This document shows, in pieces, positions 1 to 4,841 of a DNA stretch of 6,609 nt; positions within the stretch are counted from its first letter, which is position 1; each line of letters starts with the position of its first letter. Origin of the DNA: Candidatus Zhuqueibacterota bacterium (lineage in GTDB: Bacteria; Zhuqueibacterota; Zhuqueibacteria; Oceanimicrobiales; Oceanimicrobiaceae); contig JAABYK010000534.1 of the NCBI GenBank assembly GCA_011775825.1, forward strand, positions 957 to 7,565, read 5' to 3'. The translations under genes and the position numbers were made by a program. Below the pieces are notes generated by a model, which was not told the origin of the DNA, searched no databases, and saw only the letters and a program-made list of their open reading frames with translations.

Positions 1-98
1 GGGGCGATCAACGTACCCGTGGTCACCTCTTCGCCGGCAAATAAAACCGAAAGCGACGTGAGGCTGATTACGGTCAAAAATAGACTGAGCTTTTTCAT
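1..98 (-). CDS. N-terminus of a secreted protein, partial
   Basis: Only the first 32 codons lie in the window; the rest runs off the left edge. The ATG at 98-96 follows GGGAGA about seven bases upstream, a good ribosome-binding site. The product starts MKKLSLFLTVISLTSLSVLF, a typical Sec signal peptide with a lysine-rich start and a hydrophobic core, and a likely cleavage after Ala21 (LFA|GEE). The mature part begins GEEVTTGTLIA, too short to name a family. The protein is probably exported to the periplasm or beyond. The 121 bases upstream hold no other convincing gene, so this is probably its own transcription unit or the last gene of a decayed one. Confidence 0.75.
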   Translation of the reverse strand, partial: MKKLSLFLTVISLTSLSVLFAGEEVTTGTLIA

Positions 99-219
99 GG
101 CGACGTCTCCCATTTTAATTGTGAACTTGGCTGGCTTAGAATTGTCATTTTATTAATTGCTCAGAAATGGAAAAGGTGAATGGAAAATTCTGTCCTCACA
201 TGCTTGAGATTAAGATCAC

Positions 220-432
220 TCAACGATTGCTTTCTCCGCTCAGATAGCTATCAATATTTTTGGAGAAATCTCTCGGGCCGTCAATTTTAACCTGTCTTAA
301 TTTTGCCATCAGATTTCATTTTCTCTGAACATTTTCTGACTTGGCGAATTCTTTGATCAATTGATAGAGTTCATCAAGACGCTCTTCCGGAATATTATCG
401 ATTTCCTTTTTAATCGCTTCTTTTGAAATCAT
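220..432 (-). pseudogene. Small antitoxin-like gene broken by an in-frame TGA
   Basis: The ATG at 432-430 follows CAGGGTGAAGTG, a plausible ribosome-binding site. Translation gives 38 residues beginning MISKEAIKKEIDNIPEERL and meets TGA at 318-316. In the same frame, without any indel, 31 further codons continue to the next stop at 220: NLMAKLRQVKIDGPRDFSKN, then IDSYLSGESNR. The two halves together make a 70-residue protein plus the stop position, close to what I recall of small acidic proteins encoded just upstream of toxins, where a helical N-terminus (KEIDxxPEERLDELY) is joined to a C-terminal 'K-I-x-x-P-x-D-F-s-x-N-I-D-x-Y-L-S-G-E' segment. That similarity is from memory, so the family call is weak, but the continuity of the frame is directly visible. 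No toxin follows: the next frame starts GTG at 219 and ends after seven codons. A readthrough or recoded stop, or a sequencing error, is possible. Confidence 0.6.
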
Positions 433-436
433 CACT

Positions 437-607
437 TCACCCTGATCGTTTACACAATTGTTTAGAATATCTTGCTAGCCAATTTCTCAGAGATTGTCTC
501 AGACTTTTACCGGCAAAGATTTTGGAAACAAAAAAAGCAAAAGGCAAAACGATTAAAATTAAATCATTCTGCCAAATCCAAATATTCTTGCGGTCTATTT
601 CGTACAT
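437..607 (-). CDS. Doubtful 56-codon frame spanning the repeat edge
   Basis: An open frame starts at ATG 607-605, inside the repeat, and ends at TGA 439-437, inside the ribosome-binding region of the broken antitoxin-like gene. It reads MYEIDRKNIWIWQNDLILIV, then a hydrophobic run (LPFAFF), then a basic tail with SLRQSLRNWLARYSKQ. The first half lies in repeat DNA. The basic tail, outside the repeat blocks, may be the residue of an older gene that preceded the antitoxin-like gene in an operon, since its stop sits at the distance expected for a coupled neighbour. It overlaps the 564-695 frame in another phase, so at most one of the two is likely to be real there. I recognise no family. Confidence 0.2.
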   Translation of the reverse strand: MYEIDRKNIWIWQNDLILIVLPFAFFVSKIFAGKSLRQSLRNWLARYSKQLCKRSG

Positions 608-786
608 TCCACTTCAAGAATTCGGCAGAATAATTTTTCGGCAGAATGATTTCAGTCAAGGTTCGAGATGAAGGACGGCCGAAATCATCAACCATGACCG
701 TCCATTTCAATCTTTTTGACCATATTATTCTAATTGCTTTTTAATTGCTCTACAACATCAATTATTTTGACTTTAATCATTTTGAC
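555..786. repeat. Dispersed AT-rich repeat, copy 1
   Basis: Three blocks occur here and again, in the same order and orientation, at 4833-5005. Block A is 555-573 (aaaattaaatcattctgcc). Block B is 624-652, two tandem units of 'cggcagaatRattt'. Block C is 755-786, two tandem units around 'tcattttgact'. Against copy 2, A has one mismatch in 19 and C has three in 32. Blocks A and B also form an inverted pair (aatcattctgcc against ggcagaatgatt), so the unit can fold into a large hairpin. A second small inverted repeat, ggacgg/ccgtcc, lies at 673-703. This architecture suits a non-autonomous mobile element or a family of extragenic palindromes. No transposase is visible. Confidence 0.7.
564..695 (-). 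CDS. Doubtful 43-residue frame within the repeat
   Basis: The frame runs from ATG 695-693 to TGA 566-564. It reads MVDDFGRPSSRTLTEIILPK, then NYSAEFLKWNVRNRPQE, then YLDLAE. Its composition (balanced charges, aromatic residues and a clean C-terminal stop) looks more like protein than chance AT-rich DNA, and the frame stays open upstream of the ATG for another 20 or so codons. The segment EIILPKNYSAE is written by the tandem 'cattctgccgaaaaattattctgccgaa' unit, so the repeat itself shapes the peptide. No strong ribosome-binding site precedes the ATG. It may be a coding frame carried by the mobile repeat, a gene tail, or coincidence. Confidence 0.25.
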   Translation of the reverse strand: MVDDFGRPSSRTLTEIILPKNYSAEFLKWNVRNRPQEYLDLAE

Positions 787-1072
787 TTTTGGTTCCGGCT
801 AAGTCGGATTAGGGCGTGTGAATAAACAAACTGCATTTTATATGGCGCTAAGCTTAATACAAACAGCGAATGCTTTGTCCGAATTTTTCCATTCCAAATT
901 TATATTTCACACCACCTTAATAGAATCACCTGTAACACGCTTTAAGAGGACAGAAACATTCATGTCTGTAACTTGCTCGTTGTTTAACGGTGTCCCGAAG
1001 CTTAAGTTCGGGATTGATACTACCAGTTTTGATTTTTCTGTTCCTCATTTTTCTGTCAAAATTGCAAACATG
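787..1072. other. Intergenic stretch without a convincing gene
   Basis: Between repeat block C and the end of the membrane-protein gene I see no credible coding region; the longest frames here are short or overlap the gene at 1073 antisense. A short hairpin (ccggc-taa-gtcgg, 794-806) follows block C and may be the outer edge of the repeat. A leftward promoter-like pair TTGTAT (862-857) and TAAAAT (840-835), spaced 16, would read into the repeat and the broken antitoxin-like gene; it is only a candidate. The hairpin at 992-1014 is listed separately. Confidence 0.5.
992..1014. other. Hairpin downstream of the sigma operon
   Basis: The sequence tcccgaa-gcttaag-ttcggga forms a stem of seven perfect pairs plus a flanking wobble pair around a seven-base loop. 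It lies about 60 bases past the stop of the last gene of the leftward sigma operon. There is no T-run on the leftward side, so it is not a standard intrinsic terminator. It could stabilise the 3' end of the message or be an extragenic palindrome. Confidence 0.4.
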
Positions 1073-1294
1073 CTATTTGATGAGAAGCATGACGATGACG
1101 CAAAGCAAGATCAGAACAATCGACGCCAGCACCCAAATCCACGGTGGCAGATTTAACATGAGTTTTGATTTGCGGCGCTCTCTTTGTGCCTGCAGAACCC
1201 TCTGCCAAACTTTGTGACGATGTTGTGCCAGGTTGGCGTGCGGGAGTTTGCCGTTGCGTAGCGTATCTTCGATGTCTTTTAATGATTTTCTCAT
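1073..1294 (-). CDS. Small single-pass membrane protein, putative anti-sigma factor
   Basis: This is a 73-residue protein. Residues 1-50 are hydrophilic and strongly basic (DTLRNGKLPHANLAQHRHKV, then QRERRKSK); residues 51-72 (PWIWVLASIVLILLCVIVML) form one transmembrane helix ending one residue before the C-terminus. Positive charges before the helix predict a cytoplasmic N-terminus with no periplasmic domain. Its ATG overlaps the stop of the ECF sigma gene (ATGA), so the two are translationally coupled. That position is where anti-sigma factors of ECF sigmas usually sit, and many are an N-terminal cytoplasmic sigma-binding segment followed by one membrane helix. It is shorter than most, lacks the HxxxCxxC zinc motif of ZAS-type anti-sigmas, and has no sensor domain. 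The anti-sigma role is inferred from position and topology only. Confidence 0.7.
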   Translation of the reverse strand: MRKSLKDIEDTLRNGKLPHANLAQHRHKVWQRVLQAQRERRKSKLMLNLPPWIWVLASIVLILLCVIVMLLIK

Positions 1295-1863
1295 AATCGT
1301 TTCCGTATTTGTATCAATCCCCGCCGGATGCGGGTTTTCACGGTGTTTTCAGGGAGGTCTAAAATTTCAGCAATTTCTTTCATGGATTTGTCTTCAAAAT
1401 AACGCAACGTGAGAACCGTTTGATATTTGAGTTTAAGTTTCGATAAAGCCGAAGAGATCGCTTTAAACTTTTCATTCCTGGCAATGGACTCTTCAATCTC
1501 CAATAACGCGGTATCTGTGTTGCGTTCGCTCCTCAGGGTATCCGTCAACTCGGCCGTCAGCGGGACCATCCGTTTGAATTTCCGGTGGTGTTCGTTAATC
1601 TCATTGGTTGCGATGCGATACAGCCATGACGATAGCGAGACACCTTGCCATGTAAAATCTTTAAGATGATTGATCGCCTTCAGGAAGGTATTCGCGGTGA
1701 TGTCCTGGGCCAGATTAGGATTTCCGGTTCTGCGGAGCACGTAATTGAAAATGACATCGTGGTATTTGTCAAATATCGGTTGAAAGGCATTGGGATTCTC
1801 ACGGGTTTGCTCGATCCATGTGAGTTCTTCCGGTGGGTCACGTTGGATTTTAGAGTTTTGCAC
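1291..1863 (-). CDS. ECF-type RNA polymerase sigma factor
   Basis: An extracytoplasmic-function sigma-70-family factor that would direct RNA polymerase to a dedicated promoter set. Counting from the GTG at 1863 (190 residues), region 2 spans about 25-95: AFQPIFDKYHDVIFNYVLRR, then AQDITANTFLKAI and SSWLYRIATNEIN, the usual ECF sigma-2 signatures. Region 4 spans about 132-190: ALSKLKLKYQTVLTLRYFED, then the helix-turn-helix MKEIAEILDLPENTVKTRIR. I chose GTG because GGAGG lies four bases upstream and region 2 starts soon after. An in-frame ATG at 1941 would add 26 residues, but most of that extension is written by the palindromic element upstream and has no sigma character. The stop overlaps the start of the small membrane-protein gene. 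The target promoters cannot be told from this window. Confidence 0.93.
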   Translation of the reverse strand: MQNSKIQRDPPEELTWIEQTRENPNAFQPIFDKYHDVIFNYVLRRTGNPNLAQDITANTFLKAINHLKDFTWQGVSLSSWLYRIATNEINEHHRKFKRMVPLTAELTDTLRSERNTDTALLEIEESIARNEKFKAISSALSKLKLKYQTVLTLRYFEDKSMKEIAEILDLPENTVKTRIRRGLIQIRKRL

Positions 1864-1908
1864 TGGACCTCCAGCGCGATGTTTACAACAGGAATTCGAA
1901 ATAATCTC

Positions 1909-2050
1909 TACATACTGCCTGAACGAAAACAGTATTTGCATGTCATTCCCGCAGGTGTAGGCGGGAATCCCCGTGTTAAATCGTGAGATTCCGGCTCAAA
2001 AGACTACCGGAATGACGTGCTCCTTCCCGTTTTCGTTCAGGCAGTATGTA
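1909..2050. mobile_element. MITE-like palindromic element with TA-flanked inverted repeats
   Basis: A 142-bp element bounded by perfect 22-bp inverted repeats, 1909-1930 and 2029-2050. Each end is TA followed by catactgcctgaacgaaaac. Inside are two more hairpins: attcccgc/gcgggaat (1945-1952 with 1961-1968, 8 bp, 8-base loop) and attccgg/ccggaat (1988-1994 with 2007-2013). The segments gcatgtcattcc (1938-1949) and ggaatgacgtgc (2009-2020) also pair at 11 of 12 positions, so nearly the whole element can fold back. TA at both edges suits the TA target duplication of IS630/Tc1-mariner-type transposition, and size plus lack of coding suit a non-autonomous derivative. The family assignment is inference. 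It lies in the upstream region of the ECF sigma operon. Confidence 0.85.
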
Positions 2051-2092
2051 TAAATATAATTCAAATGTGGGGAGAAGGTTTCACTTTTTGGG

Positions 2093-2129
2093 AAAAACAA
2101 ACCCCCGGAGGCTCGAAGACCTCCGAGGG
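2093..2129 (-). terminator. Rho-independent terminator of the secreted-protein gene
   Basis: Read leftward, CCCTCGGAGG and CCTCCGGGGG form a GC-rich stem with one bulge around an eight-base loop (TCTTCGAG), followed at once by TTTGTTTTT. It begins about 48 bases past the stop at 2177. This is a textbook intrinsic terminator and separates the secreted-protein gene from the sigma operon, so the sigma genes need their own promoter between about 1864 and 2092. Confidence 0.88.
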
Positions 2130-2176
2130 ATGAATCGTTCAAACTGTGGAAAACTGTGTATTCTACGCAAGTGGGT

Positions 2177-2695
2177 TTAATCCACCCGACTGTACGTATC
2201 CGATTCTTTGAAGACTTCCTCACCGTCTTTTCGAAAGGTCCAGGCGTTTGCAAAGGTGCCGTCGTCGTTGAACCTGAACATGGCTTTGTACATGTGTCCG
2301 TCGTTGAGGTCGGCCAAATTGGTCGCATCGACGAATTTGAACGCGACTTCGCTCAAATCGTCGCTGATAGAGATAGCGCGCATGCGGGGCTGGTTGTTCG
2401 CGACGCAATAATGGGTCAGCATCAAATCGTCGCTGTCAAGATGGTACATGGTGACCATCTCCTCTTTTTGACCTTCTTTGGTAACGGTGAACGTTTCCTG
2501 CACCGCCGAGCCACCGGCAAAAACTTTGTACGTCAGATGTTTGGTTTTGCCATCTTCACCTTTCGCTTGCCACTCTCCCTCCAGGGTTTTGAATTTCTCA
2601 AAAGCCTGCACAGCCTTGCTTTCTTTTTTGCCGTCGGCAGCAAAGACGGAGCAGACTAAGAACACGATGCACGAAATACTCAAGAGCTTCTTCAT
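2177..2695 (-). CDS. Secreted protein of unknown function, DUF1579/lipocalin-like
   Basis: A 172-residue exported protein. The ATG at 2695 is chosen because TTGGAGG lies six bases upstream and the product then starts with a clean signal peptide, MKKLLSISCIVFLVCSVFA, cleaved after Ala19; an earlier in-frame ATG at 2776 would bury that signal. The mature part begins with a charged helix-like stretch, then LEGEW (38-42), YKVFAGGSAVQETFTV (56-71), MVTMYHLDSDDLMLTHYC (80-97), NQPRM (101-105), FVDATNL (121-127) and a C-terminal strand pattern with DGTFANAWTFRKDGEE. The alternating strands and the 'MVTMYH-x-D-x(3)-LMLTHYC' core resemble small secreted beta-barrel proteins annotated as DUF1579 or lipocalin-like in environmental genomes; this is from memory. 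No catalytic role is evident. Its terminator follows, so it is probably monocistronic. Confidence 0.85.
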   Translation of the reverse strand: MKKLLSISCIVFLVCSVFAADGKKESKAVQAFEKFKTLEGEWQAKGEDGKTKHLTYKVFAGGSAVQETFTVTKEGQKEEMVTMYHLDSDDLMLTHYCVANNQPRMRAISISDDLSEVAFKFVDATNLADLNDGHMYKAMFRFNDDGTFANAWTFRKDGEEVFKESDTYSRVD

Positions 2696-2889
2696 GGTGA
2701 ACCTCCAATTTAATGAATGTGAACGGTTTTGGTTATTTTCAATGCTATGACGAATCAGGAGCGAGAAAATCGACATGACGTGGAAAAACTTCTAAAAAGA
2801 CTTGGTTTTTGTCAGCGGGAAGTAACCCGTCTCTCTTGATTTTCTGATCTGAGTTGGGTAACTTGTGACTTCTACTTTGAGTGATTTGA

Positions 2890-3807
2890 ATGTCTTTGCC
2901 CATAGTCTACAATCCCTACTATGTTACGCCTTTGCCAGCGGGGCATCGTTTCCCCATGATGAAATTCCAGGCCCTTTATGAGTTGCTGGTGCGCGAAGAC
3001 CTGGCGCGATCGAAGCAGCTGCATCATCCGAACATTGCCTCGTTCCGACTGCTGCAATCGGTTCATTTGAACGAATACGTTGAGGCATTTTGCGGAGGTG
3101 CGCTGGACCGTCAGTCCATTCGACGCATCGGCCTGCCGTGGAGTCCCGGACTCGTGAAAAGAACCCGCACCGCGGTTGGTGGCACATTACTGACGGCGGA
3201 GTTGGCTTTGAAACATGGACTGGCTTGCAACACGGCCGGCGGGACGCATCACGCCTTTCGCGAGTACGGCTCCGGCTTTTGCATTTTTAACGACCTGGCC
3301 GTGGCGGCGCGCGTTTTGATCGATTCAGGCAGGGTCAACAAAATCCTCATCGTCGATTTGGATGTGCACCAGGGCGACGGTACCGCGGCTATTTTTCAAG
3401 ATGAGCCGAGGATTTTCACGTTTTCGATGCATTGCGAAGGCAATTTTCCGTTCACCAAACAAACCAGCGATTTGGATATTTCCATCCCCGTGGGCACGGA
3501 AGACGACGATTATCTGCGCATGCTCGAAACTTACCTTCCCGATCTACTCTCAGAAATCAAACCGGATTTGGTACTTTACGATGCCGGAGTCGATCCGTAT
3601 GTGGACGATCCGCTCGGAAAACTCGCACTGACTTACGACGGTCTGTTTGAAAGAGAGCGGACGGTGTTACAGGCGTGTGTCTCACGTGGGATTCCCGTGG
3701 CGTGCGTGATTGGCGGCGGGTATGCTCACGATTTGGATGAGCTGGCGTTTCGGCATTCTTTGCTGCATCGGGCAGCAGCGGAAGTTTTTGAAGAGTTTCG
3801 ATTGTGA
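2890..3807 (+). CDS. Histone deacetylase/AcuC/acetylpolyamine-hydrolase family enzyme, class IV-like
   Basis: A 305-residue zinc amidohydrolase of the arginase/deacetylase fold, expected to remove acetyl groups from lysines, polyamines or small amides in the cytoplasm. The catalytic set is complete: the tandem histidines His120-His121 in GGTHHAF, FCIFNDLAVAA (130-140), the zinc ligands Asp158 and His160 in VDLDVHQGDGTA, the third zinc ligand probably Asp235 in DAGVDPYVDDPLG, and the transition-state tyrosine Tyr278 in GGGYAHD. The short length, the N-terminal 'VYNPYYVTPLPAGHRFPMMK' and the DxHQGDGTA form resemble bacterial relatives of HDAC11 (class IV) more than AcuC. A stop codon directly precedes the ATG, so the start is fixed, although the ribosome-binding site is weak. 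It is divergent from the secreted-protein gene and has no operon partner. The substrate cannot be read from the sequence. Confidence 0.94.
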   Translation: MSLPIVYNPYYVTPLPAGHRFPMMKFQALYELLVREDLARSKQLHHPNIASFRLLQSVHLNEYVEAFCGGALDRQSIRRIGLPWSPGLVKRTRTAVGGTLLTAELALKHGLACNTAGGTHHAFREYGSGFCIFNDLAVAARVLIDSGRVNKILIVDLDVHQGDGTAAIFQDEPRIFTFSMHCEGNFPFTKQTSDLDISIPVGTEDDDYLRMLETYLPDLLSEIKPDLVLYDAGVDPYVDDPLGKLALTYDGLFERERTVLQACVSRGIPVACVIGGGYAHDLDELAFRHSLLHRAAAEVFEEFRL

Positions 3808-3822
3808 GATGTACTTTTTCTC

Positions 3823-3858
3823 TTGCAAAAGAACATTTTAATGTGTATTATTAATACA
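3823..3858 (+). promoter_or_regulatory. Promoter with palindromic operator of the toxin-antitoxin operon
   Basis: TTGCAA (3823-3828) and TATTAT (3846-3851) are spaced by exactly 17 bases, a good sigma-70-type promoter. Covering the -10 is a perfect 15-base palindrome, tgtattattaataca (3844-3858). Ribbon-helix-helix antitoxins bind short palindromes at their own promoters, alone or with the toxin, so this is the likely autoregulatory operator. The palindrome is seen; the binding is inferred. Transcription would start near 3858-3860, giving a leader of about 30 bases. Confidence 0.8.
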
Positions 3859-3888
3859 GTGATCGAACCATACTAGGGAGTGCATAAC

Positions 3889-4131
3889 ATGAACACAGTG
3901 CGATTAAATATTACCTTACCAAAAGATACAGCAGCACGATTAGAAAAGTTTTCTGGACATAAGAGCAAAAGTGCCTTTATCGCTGAATGTATTCGTTTTA
4001 GAATTGATCAAATAGAAAAAGAAGATCTCAAAAAGGCTCTTGAAGAGGGTTACAAAAACACAAGGTCGGAAAGCCTTGAATTGGCCAAAGAATTTGAAGC
4101 CGCCGACATAGAGGGTTGGGATGAATATTAG
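3889..4131 (+). CDS. Ribbon-helix-helix antitoxin of a MazF-type system
   Basis: An 80-residue antitoxin that should neutralise the MazF toxin encoded next and repress the operon. The ATG at 3889 is eight bases after AGGGAG; an in-frame GTG at 3880 lies in that ribosome-binding site and is not preferred. Residues 3-9 (TVRLNIT) form the DNA-contacting strand, followed by helices at about 13-21 and 26-40 (KSAFIAECIRFRIDQIE), the CopG/EndoAI-like arrangement. The C-terminal half is acidic (ESLELAKEFEAADIEGWDEY) and is the expected toxin-binding tail; it keeps the tryptophan/aromatic end often seen in MazF partners. It overlaps the toxin gene by 11 bases. The AT-rich composition differs from the deacetylase gene upstream, consistent with acquisition. 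Confidence 0.92.
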   Translation: MNTVRLNITLPKDTAARLEKFSGHKSKSAFIAECIRFRIDQIEKEDLKKALEEGYKNTRSESLELAKEFEAADIEGWDEY

Positions 4132-4465
4132 GAGAGGGGGAATTTACGTTGCCTCATTAGACCCAATAATCGGAAGAGAGATTTCAAAAACACGTCCTGT
4201 GTTAGTTATTTCTAATGATATCAACAACAGGTTTTCGGGCACGGTTACAGTTTTGCCAATTACTTCAAAAAAATTGGCAAAGGTACATCCGTTCGAGGTC
4301 TTTTTGCCAAAAGGCTCCGGAAATTTACCAAAAGATTCAAAGGTAAAGGCCGATCAAATTCGGACGCTTGATCGAAGTCGGTTCGTCTCCCATTTGGGAC
4401 TCCTGCAAGCAAGAAAGATGATAGAGGTAGAGAGGGCGGTTAAAATTCATCTTGAATTAAGCTGA
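4121..4465 (+). CDS. mazF: MazF/PemK-family mRNA interferase toxin
   Basis: A 114-residue endoribonuclease toxin that cleaves single-stranded mRNA at a short motif when released from its antitoxin. Family marks in order: RRGGIYVASLDPIIGREISK (4-23), KTRPVLVISND (23-33), VLPITSK (44-50) and KADQIRTLDRSRF (76-88). The catalytic pair known from Bacillus subtilis MazF falls at the same positions here, Arg25 in KTRP and Thr48 in PITS, so the enzyme looks intact and full length. The ATG overlaps the antitoxin end and has GAGGG five bases upstream, giving coupled translation. Cleavage specificity cannot be predicted from the sequence. The next genes converge on it from the right. Confidence 0.95.
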   Translation: MNIRRGGIYVASLDPIIGREISKTRPVLVISNDINNRFSGTVTVLPITSKKLAKVHPFEVFLPKGSGNLPKDSKVKADQIRTLDRSRFVSHLGLLQARKMIEVERAVKIHLELS

Positions 4466-4496
4466 GCCAGAATGTGAAGTTTGAGGCATCACATAC

Positions 4497-4714
4497 TCAC
4501 TTCGGCAACTCACCACCGTTAGAACGCACATAATCTTGGTAAACATCTTCACGAGGATCACCCCAGAATTCAAACGCTTTTTCGGTGAGACGTAAATAAC
4601 CAATTCTTTCGATTTCTTCTAAGATTTCGGTGTCTGTCAACAATTCTTCCAGTAGTTTATGTAATTCGTCTTCAGGCAAAGCCTTAATTTGATCTGATCT
4701 GTTATTTCAGACAT
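4497..4714 (-). pseudogene. Small conserved-looking gene with a 5' frameshift
   Basis: AAAGGAG at 4727-4721 precedes an ATG at 4714, which opens MSEITDQIKLRLCLKTNY and stops after about 25 codons. The frame with protein-like content is a different one and runs to the stop at 4497: ...SDQIKALPEDELHKLL, then EELLTDTEILEEIERI, GYLRLTEKAFEFWGDPREDV and YQDYVRSNGGELPK. The two frames meet around 4680-4700, where 'gatcagatcaaatt' contains an imperfect short duplication; one inserted base or two deleted bases would join them into a protein of about 70 residues. Without the join, translation would need TTG at 4679, whose AAGG is too close to be a good ribosome-binding site. The product is acidic and helical. 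I recognise no named family; its size, operon-like start and place beside mazF suggest an accessory module or antitoxin-like role, weakly. Confidence 0.6.
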
Positions 4715-4724
4715 AGAAACTCCT

Positions 4725-4841
4725 TTACTTACTGAACTTACTCAAAATATAATTAACACTACGACGAAACTCGGCTTTTTCGCCGCTTAATGCATGGAGA
4801 AATAGAGCAAAACCATTTTGTGTAAAACGGCCAAAATTAAA
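4725..4841 (-). pseudogene. 3' remnant of a gene truncated at the repeat
   Basis: A frame of 38 codons without a start ends at TAA 4727-4725, ten bases before the ATG of the frameshifted gene, with that gene's AGGAG in between: a typical operon junction. It reads GRFTQNGFALFLHALSGEK, then AEFRRSVNYILSKFSK. It has a protein-like composition and no start codon, and it runs directly into block A of the dispersed repeat, where it meets TAA at 4844-4842. The simplest reading is a gene whose 5' part was removed or replaced by the repeat. The family is not recognised. Confidence 0.45.

Noticed and set aside
99..219. Remnant toxin gene after the broken antitoxin-like gene
   Set aside because: Only seven codons (VILISSM) follow GTG 219 before a stop, and no toxin motif can be recovered in any leftward frame.
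423..671. Plus-strand 82-codon frame across repeat copy 1
   Set aside because: It starts inside the antitoxin-like gene on the opposite strand and runs through repeat DNA, with no plausible ribosome-binding site.
624..786. CRISPR-like short repeats
   Set aside because: The units occur only as adjacent doublets without regular unique spacers, and no cas gene is present.
1864..1941. ATG at 1941 as the sigma factor start
   Set aside because: The extra 26 residues are mostly encoded by the MITE end, and GTG 1863 has GGAGG and the expected distance to region 2. I keep it only as a possibility.
2156..2659. Plus-strand 167-codon frame opposite the secreted-protein gene
   Set aside because: It is antisense to a gene with a signal peptide, a good ribosome-binding site and a terminator, and its translation resembles no protein.
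2696..2889. Shared divergent promoter region between the secreted protein and the deacetylase
   Set aside because: I could find short inverted repeats (cggg/cccg, aaaaac/gttttt) but no -35/-10 pair good enough to report on either strand.
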